This document shows positions 8,824 through 16,339 of a stretch of DNA of 29,898 nucleotides, one piece after another. Source of the stretch: Thermoplasmatales archaeon (lineage in GTDB: Archaea > Thermoplasmatota > E2 > DHVEG-1); contig JAGMDE010000003.1 in the NCBI GenBank assembly GCA_023128855.1, forward strand, positions 1 to 29,898. Direction: 5' to 3'. Both the position numbers and the translations under genes were made by a program. The first letter of the stretch is position 1. Every line of letters begins with the position of its first letter. The notes beneath the pieces are model-generated. The model was not told the origin of the DNA. It saw only the letters and a list, made by a program, of their open reading frames with translations, and searched no databases.

Positions 8824-9799
8824 TCACATAAATTATTTTACATCCTTGAGACTCAAATTTAAATGGGGTTTCTTTTAATTTTGATAAGGCTTTTCTAACC
8901 TTATTTTGATTTTTTTCTTCACAGTAGAATAGCAAGAAACCTCCGCCACCTGAGCCTAAAATTTTTCCACCTAAGGCTCCTGCCTTTTTTCCTTTTTCAT
9001 AATATTTATCAATAGTTGAATTTGTAATTTTACTTGATAATTTTCTTTTATAAATCCATCCTTTGTGTAGGATATTTCCAAATTCTGTCAAATCATTACT
9101 CTGCAATGCACCCTTCAACTCGTTCGTCAAATCTACCATTTTATCTAAAATATGCAGGTTATTCTTCGTATTCTTTTTCTGCTCATTTAAAATTGTATCT
9201 GATCTTGCGTTCAATCCAGTATAGAACAAAATCATATTGTTGTTTAATTCCTCTTTAATATTCTTTTTAAAAATCAAAGGATTAACAAATACACTCTCAT
9301 CTGAATTAAATTGTATGTAGTTTATACCTCCATAAGAAGAGGCATACTGGTCTTGTTTTCCAATAGGATGACCAAGGACGTCTATTTCTATTTTACAGGC
9401 TTCTTGGGCAAGAGTTTCAGCAGATACATGTTCTCCTTTGAAAGCATGTAAAGCATTAAGAGTTCCTACAAGAATTGCACTAGATGCACCTAAACCTGAT
9501 CCTTGATGAGCAGGTAGCATATCAGACATATAGACAATGTCAATTCCTGGTTTTGTAATTCCTACAAGTTTGAGAGCTTCTCTAACAAGATTGTGTTCGA
9601 TGTCATCAACTTTTTTTACATGCTCTGTTTTAGAATAACCAACTCTAATTATATCTGTATATTTCTTGTTTACAGTGATGTAAACATATTTATCAATAGC
9701 ACTACTAACAACTGCTCCATGACCATGTTGATAGTAAGCTTTTAGATCTGAGCCACCTCCTGCAAAGCTCATCCTTAACGGTGTTTTTGAAATGATCAT
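8816..9799 (-). CDS. hddA: D-glycero-alpha-D-manno-heptose 7-phosphate kinase
   Basis: A 327-residue GHMP kinase that phosphorylates heptose 7-phosphate at C1. The N-terminal SKTPLRMSFAGGGSD (4-18) is characteristic of HddA and related fucose/heptose kinases. The ATP-binding GHMP motif QGSGLGASSA is at 99-108, GHPIGKQDQYA provides the catalytic Asp region, and the C-terminal GALGGKILGSGGGG loop is intact. The gene overlaps gmhA by 8 nt or abuts it, supporting a coupled pathway. Upstream there is a 62-nt gap containing AT-rich stretches on the minus strand (about 9826-9850) that could act as an internal TATA element. An AGGA sits about 9 nt before the ATG. Confidence 0.92.
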   Translation of the reverse strand: MIISKTPLRMSFAGGGSDLKAYYQHGHGAVVSSAIDKYVYITVNKKYTDIIRVGYSKTEHVKKVDDIEHNLVREALKLVGITKPGIDIVYMSDMLPAHQGSGLGASSAILVGTLNALHAFKGEHVSAETLAQEACKIEIDVLGHPIGKQDQYASSYGGINYIQFNSDESVFVNPLIFKKNIKEELNNNMILFYTGLNARSDTILNEQKKNTKNNLHILDKMVDLTNELKGALQSNDLTEFGNILHKGWIYKRKLSSKITNSTIDKYYEKGKKAGALGGKILGSGGGGFLLFYCEEKNQNKVRKALSKLKETPFKFESQGCKIIYVSE

Positions 9800-9861
9800 T
9801 TCATGCTTTCCTCAGTTTTCTCCAACTTTTTAAATCCTTATATGTATATTACATTTTTTAT

Positions 9862-10887
9862 TTATGATTTTAGTATGCTATTTAATTCCTCAAAACTAGT
9901 GGGAAATAAGATTTTATTGTTTGATTTTTTAACAAGATTATCTTTAATTTTCTTTTTATATGAGTCATCATTGAACTCGACTAGTTCGATTAAAGATATT
10001 GATTTTAAATGGTCGAAATGAGAAGCAGTAATTAATGGCGCTGAAAACACAGATATAACGCTTTTTTCAATATTATTAAAAAGCAACTCAACAGGTATAT
10101 ATCTAGGAACTTCGCCATAGTTTTTAAAAAGGTCAATTGCAGCAATATCAGAAAGACTATCTTTTGCAGTAGATCCGGGATGTTTTTTAAAAGTATATTC
10201 TACAGGAATTTTTATCATGTTTTCATACATGTTTTTAATAGTTCCAGGTTTTAAAATATCTCCAAAAGAACCTTGGTCCAAAATAAGATTTTCACATTTT
10301 TTATAATTGCTTTTGGTGTTTTTTGAAACCTCAATAATTAGTTCTTCATGAGTTAATTTCAAAGGATAGTCTTTTATGTTATATTTTTCTCTAATTTTTT
10401 CATCAATTCCAAAGAAAGGAATACCTCGTCCTGTAAAATATTTTAAATCTAAACCTAAAAAGAGTTTTAATGCAGTTCTTAAAATTTCGCCTCTAATAAA
10501 AATTGGTTTATACCATGGATTTTTATATTTTTTTGACTGAATCCATGATGAGTCTGTAAAATAAACATTCCATCCTCTCTTTGAAAGCTCCTTTGCCAAA
10601 TAAAAAGAACCAATCGCTTTTGATTGGCCTGTTATGTAGAAATTATTTTCCTTCCCGTCATCAATTTGGTTAATTATTTTATCTAACATTTTTTTAAGGG
10701 TAAAAACCTTATTAATTGATGAAACGCTAGGCATAATATATTCGAGAGGAATGTGGTTAATATTTTCTGATTTGCAGAATTTTATAATATCTTCACTAAA
10801 TGTTACAACTGAAATATCTTTTCCTTGATTTTTTAAGGATAATGCGAAAAGCAATGGTAAATGTGATCCACAGCATACATAATCCAT
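9862..10887 (-). CDS. Putative GT-B glycosyltransferase with sialyltransferase-like motifs
   Basis: Not firmly recognised. The 341 residues have a Rossmann-like N-terminus (MDYVCCGSHLPLLFALSL) and, in the C-terminal half, motifs in the order seen in bacterial sialyl- and polysialyltransferases: LILDQGSFGD at about 201-210 in place of the acidic (D/E)(D/E)G motif, FKKHPG at 233-238 (HP motif), a PVELLF segment at 265-270, and VFSAP at 280-284 near the Ser/Thr motif. No signal peptide or membrane segment is seen. The frame also allows GTG at 10905, but the ATG at 10887 follows AGAGAGAT and starts exactly at the first strand, so I prefer it. It is the first gene of block C. A capsule-type transferase using a CMP- or NDP-sugar is an inference. 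Confidence 0.75.
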   Translation of the reverse strand: MDYVCCGSHLPLLFALSLKNQGKDISVVTFSEDIIKFCKSENINHIPLEYIMPSVSSINKVFTLKKMLDKIINQIDDGKENNFYITGQSKAIGSFYLAKELSKRGWNVYFTDSSWIQSKKYKNPWYKPIFIRGEILRTALKLFLGLDLKYFTGRGIPFFGIDEKIREKYNIKDYPLKLTHEELIIEVSKNTKSNYKKCENLILDQGSFGDILKPGTIKNMYENMIKIPVEYTFKKHPGSTAKDSLSDIAAIDLFKNYGEVPRYIPVELLFNNIEKSVISVFSAPLITASHFDHLKSISLIELVEFNDDSYKKKIKDNLVKKSNNKILFPTSFEELNSILKS

Positions 10888-10940
10888 CTTATCTCTCTTT
10901 TTCACTTTTTACTTGAAAGTTTTCCTCTTATATCAAACAC

Positions 10941-10950
10941 ATATATTTAA
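10941..10950 (-). promoter_or_regulatory. Candidate TATA box for block C
   Basis: The minus-strand sequence TTAAATATAT lies at a distance that would place transcription start near 10920 and give a short leader to the first gene of block C. Seen by eye; AT-rich background makes chance matches common. Confidence 0.4.
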
Positions 10951-11070
10951 TGTCTTGTTAATCTTGTTAAACTAAAATGAATTGATATTATATTAAATAT
11001 TGTTTATTTTCTGTACTTTTAAAAATTATTATACTGAAAACCTCTTCCTTTATAATTTGTTTCTACAACA

Positions 11071-11093
11071 TTTATATTTTTCACCTATATATC
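11071..11093 (+). promoter_or_regulatory. Candidate TATA elements for the plus-strand methyltransferase
   Basis: TTTATATTTT at 11071-11080 and CTATATATC at 11085-11093 lie just before the GGAGGG at 11104. The first would put transcription start near 11100, leaving a very short leader ahead of the proposed ATA start at 11116. This spacing is one reason to believe translation begins upstream of the ATG at 11200. Confidence 0.4.
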
Positions 11094-11103
11094 TTGCTTT
11101 TAC

Positions 11104-11110
11104 GGAGGGA
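11104..11110 (+). promoter_or_regulatory. Shine-Dalgarno GGAGGGA deciding an ATA start
   Basis: GGAGGGA is followed by a 5-nt spacer (TACTT) and then ATA GCT AAA in the frame of the downstream methyltransferase. No ATG, GTG or TTG in that frame lies between the in-frame stop at 11053-11055 and the ATG at 11200. The ATG at 11200 itself has AAAGGA directly abutting it, which is poor spacing. Confidence 0.6.
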
Positions 11111-11115
11111 TACTT

Positions 11116-11805
11116 ATAGCTAAACCTGGTTCATTTGGTTGGTCCCATAAAGAAATAACAGCAAGCGAGATAACAAAACCTGTTGCAGGCGAAAAAGGAA
11201 TGTTTTACCGTAGAATGTTACGAGGCGTTATCAAACAAATTGAGATAAACGTTTTACACTGTTATAACATGTGTCCTATGGTAAAATTTTTAATGAAGCA
11301 TTATCAAGATCATAAAACCCAAGATCTAATAGGGGCTGAGATTGGTGTTGGATTTGGACATAACCCATATAATATTTTATATAACTTACCTGTAAAAAGA
11401 CATTATTTAATTGACCCATATTTAAAATATACAGAATGGGATGGCGGAGAAGAACAAACTTTTCATGAGACAGTATATAATGAAGCTAGAAAATATTTAA
11501 GTGAATTTGGTGACAGAGCTGTTTTTATACGTAAAAAATCTGAAGAGGCTGCTAAAGAAATTACTGAACCCTTAGATTTTATTTATATTGATGGAAATCA
11601 TTGGTATGAATTCGTTAAAAAGGATATTGATCTATTTTATCCAAAAATAAAATCAGGCGGTGTTATCGGAGGGCATGATTTTACTGTATGTAGAGATCCT
11701 GATATTAGAAATGCGGAAGTACCTAGAGCCATAATTGATTTTATAGATAAAGAAGGCCTTGAGTTAAATGGCCACCCTAGTGATTGGTGGATAATTAAAC
11801 CTTAA
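11116..11805 (+). CDS. SAM-dependent methyltransferase (Methyltransf_24-like), proposed ATA start
   Basis: A class I SAM methyltransferase. Motif I is GAEIGVGFGHNP (E75 in the extended numbering), DPYLKYTEW follows a beta strand, and FIYIDGNHWYEF then KSGGVIGGHDF are typical of Methyltransf_24 proteins, which often O-methylate sugars. With the conventional ATG at 11200 the product is 201 residues. The frame stays open upstream, and a GGAGGGA Shine-Dalgarno with ideal spacing points to ATA at 11116, giving 229 residues; the added 28 residues (AKPGSFGWSHKEIT and onward) look like ordinary coding sequence. It is one of only two plus-strand genes. It has its own promoter region and ends 2 nt before the end of the opposing radical SAM gene. 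The fold is certain; the acceptor is not. Confidence 0.85.
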   Translation: MAKPGSFGWSHKEITASEITKPVAGEKGMFYRRMLRGVIKQIEINVLHCYNMCPMVKFLMKHYQDHKTQDLIGAEIGVGFGHNPYNILYNLPVKRHYLIDPYLKYTEWDGGEEQTFHETVYNEARKYLSEFGDRAVFIRKKSEEAAKEITEPLDFIYIDGNHWYEFVKKDIDLFYPKIKSGGVIGGHDFTVCRDPDIRNAEVPRAIIDFIDKEGLELNGHPSDWWIIKP

Positions 11806-11807
11806 TT

Positions 11808-13115
11808 TTAAAAGTTTAACCCACGATCGCGTAAAATAATCTGAAGTTCTTCATAATTTTGTATGATTTCCTCGTTTTTCATTCCCCTACCGAATGGAGT
11901 GACTTCGTCATAATTGAAAACAGGCGAGGGGTGTTCATTTTCATCGAATCTACCAAACACATTACGATAGGCATCCCAATTTTTTGTATGTAAATTGACA
12001 CTAAATCGTTTGGGATCTTCAAAGATTTCCGAGCCTGGCATTGGGCAAAATAGAGATAGTAGAACTGAACCAGGATTGGCTTTATTTATAAAATTTAAAG
12101 TTTGTTTAACTATGTCATCTGGTTCACCTGGTAATCCAAGGATAAAATGAACTCTTACACCAATTCCTGTCTTATTAAGGAACTGTATGTAATCTTTTGC
12201 TTTATCAAGATCTATTTGTTTGTTTATAATTTTCAATACCTTTGGTGAAGCACTTTCAATTCCTATAGCTAAATCAGTGCATCCTGCTTTTTTTGCAAGT
12301 TTTACCATATCTGATGGTACACCATTTGCTCGTGTCTGTCCACGCCATTTTATTTTTGTTTGCCCTATTGCTTCTAGAAATGGTTTTGCAAACCGTTTAT
12401 TAAAAGGAATACAGTTATCATCTTTAATTGCTAAGGCCTCAATTTCATATTCTTTTTTAAGGTATTCAATTTCTTCTTTTACTAGGTTTGGAGCTCGATA
12501 TCTGACTGGGCCAAATGTAAGGTTCTTATTTGCACAAAAATAACAATTGAAAGGGCATCCTCTTGAAAAAACAACTGCTGTACCTTTTAGATTGGTATTT
12601 TCACCATCTAACAAACCAGTATCAACTACAGCAGTCTTTGGTAAGAACTTCCTTGATGGATAAGGATATATATCTATATCAACTGGTTTATTCTGTATAT
12701 ATCGTGGTTTTAGTTTTGACACCATAACATCATTTATAGCTTTTACAATTAACTCTTCGCCTTCTCCAAGAACGATTGTATCAAAGATAGTGGCACTTTC
12801 TTCTGGGAAAATATTTATATGTGCCCCTCCCGCGATATGTTTTGCATTTGGATACACCGAACGAAGTTTTTGTACAATTCTAGAAATCTCGTCGATACTT
12901 AAAGTTGCAGCTGAATATAAAAATACATCATTTTCTGGGATGCGATATATTGAATGTCTTTCTTCTATGCCTCTTAAATCAATCATTGATAATTGGACTT
13001 TATCACCAAGTCTTTCTTCTACTATGGTTAGTAGATACAGCTCTGTCAAAGGTTGATTTCTAAACGGTTCGTAATTATGTTTACCACTTGGAATTATAAA
13101 ACCAATTTTTAACAT
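11808..13115 (-). CDS. Cobalamin-binding radical SAM protein
   Basis: A 435-residue B12-dependent radical SAM protein. Residues 1-130 hold a cobalamin-binding-type domain (DVFLYSAATLS, HIAGGAHINIFPEE, TIVLGEGEE). The radical SAM motif CPFNCYFC is at C187, C191 and C194, and later core strands include AIGIESASPKVL and HFILGLPGE. The frame extends to an ATG at 13160 but that has no Shine-Dalgarno. ATG 13115 follows ACGGAGAAATAT and begins directly at MLKIGFIIPSGKH, the usual family N-terminus. It is the last gene of block B, 66 nt after a GT2 gene, and converges with the plus-strand methyltransferase. Many relatives methylate sugar or lipid carbons; the substrate here is unknown. Confidence 0.88.
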   Translation of the reverse strand: MLKIGFIIPSGKHNYEPFRNQPLTELYLLTIVEERLGDKVQLSMIDLRGIEERHSIYRIPENDVFLYSAATLSIDEISRIVQKLRSVYPNAKHIAGGAHINIFPEESATIFDTIVLGEGEELIVKAINDVMVSKLKPRYIQNKPVDIDIYPYPSRKFLPKTAVVDTGLLDGENTNLKGTAVVFSRGCPFNCYFCANKNLTFGPVRYRAPNLVKEEIEYLKKEYEIEALAIKDDNCIPFNKRFAKPFLEAIGQTKIKWRGQTRANGVPSDMVKLAKKAGCTDLAIGIESASPKVLKIINKQIDLDKAKDYIQFLNKTGIGVRVHFILGLPGEPDDIVKQTLNFINKANPGSVLLSLFCPMPGSEIFEDPKRFSVNLHTKNWDAYRNVFGRFDENEHPSPVFNYDEVTPFGRGMKNEEIIQNYEELQIILRDRGLNF

Positions 13116-13181
13116 ATATTTCTCCGTAACTAAATATCCTTCAAAAGTTTTTTGATTCATATTTGTTTTTTATATTGTTAA

Positions 13182-14099
13182 TTATGATATGATTTCATCT
13201 GGAAATTTCTGTGCAAGAAATAGCTCTTTATGATTTTTATATCGATAATCTTTGAAAACAACAGCTTGCTCTAAAAACCAATCATAGAACTTCATAGCAA
13301 TCTTGCTATGAGCCCTTATAAAAGGTCTTAACCATTCAGCATAATACATCATTGAAAATAATTTTTTAAATAACAATGATTTTTGTTTTTTTAGATCAGA
13401 TTTTTGCAAGTATTCCTCTATTTTAATTTGAAGTGGCTCCCATTTTTTCTGTAAATATTCGAATTCTTTATTATCCCTTAACTTTCTGATATTAATTTTT
13501 TTTGCAATATTTACATCTTCATCATGAATACGGAAATGAACAAGACCTATATCACGAGTGACAGCAATAGTATAACCCAATTTTAAAACCATGAGTGGAG
13601 AGTCCAGATCAATGTGATATGTTCTAAAATGTTCATCGAAATACCCTATCTCTTTTAATACTGATGCTCTGAATAAAAAAATCTTTGGCGATAAAATCCA
13701 ATAGGGTTTAACCCATAAAAGAATACTATGAAGATTCCCATGTTTAGTTTCTTGTAATTTTGGACCAACAAGCCCTATTTTTTTATCTTTTTCCATTAGT
13801 TCACATGTTTTTATAATTACATCAGCTTTAACTAAAAAATCATCAGTAGCAGTGAGAATGTATTCACCTTTTGCAGCTTTAAAACAAAGATTAAATGCTT
13901 TAACTGCTCCTGTTAATTTTCCCTGTTCAATTAGTTTTACTTTATCTAGACCTTTTAGATATTCAATAGTTCCATCTGTCGATCCGCCATCTGCTATAAT
14001 TATCTCATAAGGATGATTCTTAAAACCATTAAAAATTGAATCAAGACATTTTTGCAAGTCATTTAGTCGATTATATGTTGGAATACAAATACTTAACAT
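13182..14099 (-). CDS. Family 2 glycosyltransferase
   Basis: A 305-residue GT-A enzyme. ICIPTYNRL opens the nucleotide-binding fold, IIADGGSTDGT (34-44) is the classical GT2 second strand, and ATDDFL (84-89) is the DxD-type metal site. FRASVLKEIGYFDEHF and a following Asp (HIDLDSPLM) are acceptor-side features of the family. The C-terminal part is rich in Lys and amphipathic helices, perhaps for membrane contact, but no transmembrane segment is seen. GGAG 8 nt before the ATG supports the start. It lies 38 nt after the PLP dehydratase and probably transfers one of the sugars made by block B. Confidence 0.9.
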   Translation of the reverse strand: MLSICIPTYNRLNDLQKCLDSIFNGFKNHPYEIIIADGGSTDGTIEYLKGLDKVKLIEQGKLTGAVKAFNLCFKAAKGEYILTATDDFLVKADVIIKTCELMEKDKKIGLVGPKLQETKHGNLHSILLWVKPYWILSPKIFLFRASVLKEIGYFDEHFRTYHIDLDSPLMVLKLGYTIAVTRDIGLVHFRIHDEDVNIAKKINIRKLRDNKEFEYLQKKWEPLQIKIEEYLQKSDLKKQKSLLFKKLFSMMYYAEWLRPFIRAHSKIAMKFYDWFLEQAVVFKDYRYKNHKELFLAQKFPDEIIS

Positions 14100-14137
14100 T
14101 ACTAGAGCTCCATTTTTACATTCAATGATGTGTTTTT

Positions 14138-15274
14138 TTATAATGTTATTTCACATTTTTTAAAATAAATGTTTAACACATCAGAGATATAAGTTAAATC
14201 TTCCTTTTTCAAATACTGGTGAATGCCAAAATGAAGGCCGTTTTCTCCAATGTATTCTGCATTAGGAAAATCACCATATTTGTAACCCAGAAATTCAAAT
14301 GCCTTATGCTGTGTGGGTAAACAAGCAAAAAGGGTTTTACATTGAATATCTTTTGATTCTAAATATTTGTAAAACTTAGAATAATTGTATCTCGAATCTT
14401 TTAATACCATCGGAAAAGCATGTGGAGATATTGTTTCATAATCTTCTTCTTTACTGAAATAGACATATTCTTCAAGGTCTTTGGTTCTCTCTAAAAGAAC
14501 ATTCATGTTATCTTTACGTTTATTAAAAGTCTCTTCGAAATGTACCATGCCTTCTATCCCAATAGCTGCTGTTAGATCATTCATCCTAAGATTCAATCCG
14601 AATCGTTGAAAATCAAAATAGATTGATCCTGTAGGACGACCATGTGTTTTTACTGATCTAACGACATCTGCAATATCATCATCATTTGTTACTACTACGC
14701 CGCCTTCACCACAAATTACCACATGGGCGACATAAAAACTAAATGCCCCCATATCGCCAATAGTTCCAACGTATTTGTCTTTATATTTTGCTCCATGAGC
14801 CTCACAGCAGTCTTCTATCACTTTCAAATTATGTTTTTTTGCAATTTTTAATATTGTATCCATCTCAGCAGGTTTACCCATAAGATGCACTGGCATTATC
14901 GCAATTGTTTTATCTGTTATTTCATCTTCAATTTTATTTGGGTTTATATTAAGAGTTTCTATTTCAATATCTACAAATTTTGGAATAAAACCTGCAGCTA
15001 AAACTGCATTTGCTGTAGCACAAAAAGTTGTTGCAGGAACTATTACGTCATCTCCTCTTTTTGCACCAAACTTATATAGTGATGCAAGAGATGCAATACA
15101 AGCATCTGTTCCTGAGCTGGTTGCTATTGCATGTTTATAACCGAATTGTTTTGCAATTTTTTCTTCAAATTCTCTTGCATTTGCTCCTTCAGTAACCCAA
15201 TTTTTATCTAAAGCTTTCTTTATACGATCTTTTGCAATATCTCCTATTTCTAAATCTCCAAATTTTATTCTCAT
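14138..15274 (-). CDS. PLP-dependent NDP-4-keto-sugar 3-dehydratase (ColD/E1-like)
   Basis: A 378-residue DegT/DnrJ/EryC1-fold protein that reads as a dehydratase, not an aminotransferase. The internal-aldimine Lys is replaced by H184 in SFYVAHVVICGEGG. The same His substitution is known in GDP-4-keto-6-deoxymannose 3-dehydratase (ColD) and in CDP-4-keto-6-deoxyglucose 3-dehydrase (E1/RfbH), which use PMP to remove the C3 hydroxyl. The PLP-ring Asp D155 (VIEDCCEAHG) and phosphate-binding S179 are kept. The cysteine-rich loop that ligates [2Fe-2S] in E1 enzymes is absent: the text runs THGRPTGSIYFDFQRFGLN. Together with its length, that favours the iron-sulfur-free ColD type. It would make a 3-deoxy, probably 3,6-dideoxy, sugar. 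It lies 3 nt after the GHMP kinase gene. Confidence 0.88.
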   Translation of the reverse strand: MRIKFGDLEIGDIAKDRIKKALDKNWVTEGANAREFEEKIAKQFGYKHAIATSSGTDACIASLASLYKFGAKRGDDVIVPATTFCATANAVLAAGFIPKFVDIEIETLNINPNKIEDEITDKTIAIMPVHLMGKPAEMDTILKIAKKHNLKVIEDCCEAHGAKYKDKYVGTIGDMGAFSFYVAHVVICGEGGVVVTNDDDIADVVRSVKTHGRPTGSIYFDFQRFGLNLRMNDLTAAIGIEGMVHFEETFNKRKDNMNVLLERTKDLEEYVYFSKEEDYETISPHAFPMVLKDSRYNYSKFYKYLESKDIQCKTLFACLPTQHKAFEFLGYKYGDFPNAEYIGENGLHFGIHQYLKKEDLTYISDVLNIYFKKCEITL

Positions 15275-15277
15275 TTT

Positions 15278-16270
15278 CTATTCTCGGGGGGTGTAATAAA
15301 TTATTTGACTTCCAAGATTTTCGAATCGAAATGGTATATATAATAAATTTTTTAACTTTTCCTTTACTTTATCCTGTTTTTCAGGTTCTACAAAAAACAG
15401 GATGCAGCCTCCACCACCGGCACCTAACAGTTTACCTCCTAAAGCACCTGCTTTTAATGCAGTTTCATAAATTTCATCGATGGTAGGTGTGGTAATTTTA
15501 TGCGTCAAACTTCGTTTGATCACCCATGTTTCATGCAAGAGTCTACCAAAGTCAGTGATGTTTGAACTGCTACCATTAAGAATACTTGTTGCTTCATCTA
15601 CCATTTCATATATTCTCTGTAATTCCTTTTCTTTCTTTGGTATTTTTTTAATTTGTTCACCAGCGATTTCAGAAGCAGTTCTAGAAAAACCTGTAAAAAA
15701 CAACATTAAATGATCCTGGAAATTTTTTACTTTCTGAGAATGTATTGTTATAGGTTTAACCTGAATTGTGTGTTCAGAATCAAAATCAATTCTATTTAAT
15801 CCACCAAAAGCAGCACCTGTCTGATCTTGTGATCCAACATTTTCTTTAATCCGCTCCTGTTCTACATGTATTGCATTTAATGCTAACTGTCTTTTTGTAA
15901 CCATTTTACCTTGAAGAGCATATAATGCATGAAGTAAACCTACTGTGAATGCTGAACTTGAACCAATCCCTATTCTAGCAGGTAGATCACCATTATGTTG
16001 TATTTCAACACCTCGTTTAAATTTTAAAAAGGATAGACATTCGCGTACGGAAGGATGCTTTATTTCTGATATCTTATTTGTTTCTTCTCTATGTGTATAT
16101 CTTATTCTAAAATTGTAGTCAAAGAATGGTGGAAGATATCGAACAGTAATGTAACAGTATTTGTCAATTGTTGCGGCGATTACTGCTCCTTTATTTTTTT
16201 CATACCAAACAGGATAATCTGTACCACCGCCAAAGAATGATATTCTGAAAGGTGTTCTACTTATAATCAT
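15278..16270 (-). CDS. GHMP kinase, heptose 7-phosphate kinase-like (second copy)
   Basis: A 330-residue GHMP kinase related to HddA. It has SRTPFRISFFGGGTDYP at 4-20, the ATP motif ARIGIGSSSAF at 98-108, VGSQDQTGAAFGG in place of the GKQDQYASSYGG of the first copy, and GALGGKLLGAGGGG near the C-terminus. It is clearly paralogous to the gene at 8816 but has diverged strongly, so a different anomer or sugar phosphate is possible; fucose- or other sugar-kinase activity cannot be excluded. GGTGA about 6 nt before the ATG supports the start. In block B it sits beside the dehydratase and downstream of gmhA and gmhB, so it would be the kinase of a second heptose route. Confidence 0.86.
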   Translation of the reverse strand: MIISRTPFRISFFGGGTDYPVWYEKNKGAVIAATIDKYCYITVRYLPPFFDYNFRIRYTHREETNKISEIKHPSVRECLSFLKFKRGVEIQHNGDLPARIGIGSSSAFTVGLLHALYALQGKMVTKRQLALNAIHVEQERIKENVGSQDQTGAAFGGLNRIDFDSEHTIQVKPITIHSQKVKNFQDHLMLFFTGFSRTASEIAGEQIKKIPKKEKELQRIYEMVDEATSILNGSSSNITDFGRLLHETWVIKRSLTHKITTPTIDEIYETALKAGALGGKLLGAGGGGCILFFVEPEKQDKVKEKLKNLLYIPFRFENLGSQIIYYTPRE

Positions 16271-16339
16271 AGTTACTCACCATAAAGCAATTATTTTTTA
16301 AACTTTGCCCCGTCTTTTAATATCTTATGTGAAATTATA

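Larger units (their letters stand above)
10888..11115. promoter_or_regulatory. Divergent intergenic region with a promoter on each strand
   Basis: This 228-nt AT-rich gap separates two divergently transcribed genes. On the minus strand TTAAATATAT (10941-10950) lies 36 nt before the GTG at 10905 and 54 nt before the ATG at 10887. On the plus strand TTTATATTTT (11071-11080) and CTATATATC (11085-11093) precede a strong GGAGGG. Both fit an archaeal TATA box about 25 nt before transcription start. No ORF or RNA structure is apparent between them. Confidence 0.5.

Noticed and set aside
11806..11820. Bidirectional terminator between the convergent genes
   Set aside because: Only 2 nt separate the stops and no stem with a T-run is visible around them.
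12220..12543. Plus-strand 107-codon ORF
   Set aside because: Antisense to the radical SAM core at 11808-13115, with no motif and no convincing start context.
13116..13160. Upstream ATG extending the radical SAM gene by 15 residues
   Set aside because: No Shine-Dalgarno before 13160, while ATG 13115 has GGAG well placed and starts at the family N-terminus.
14138..15274. Annotation as sugar aminotransferase (DegT family)
   Set aside because: The aldimine Lys is replaced by His, which fits the 3-dehydratase subgroup and not an aminotransferase.
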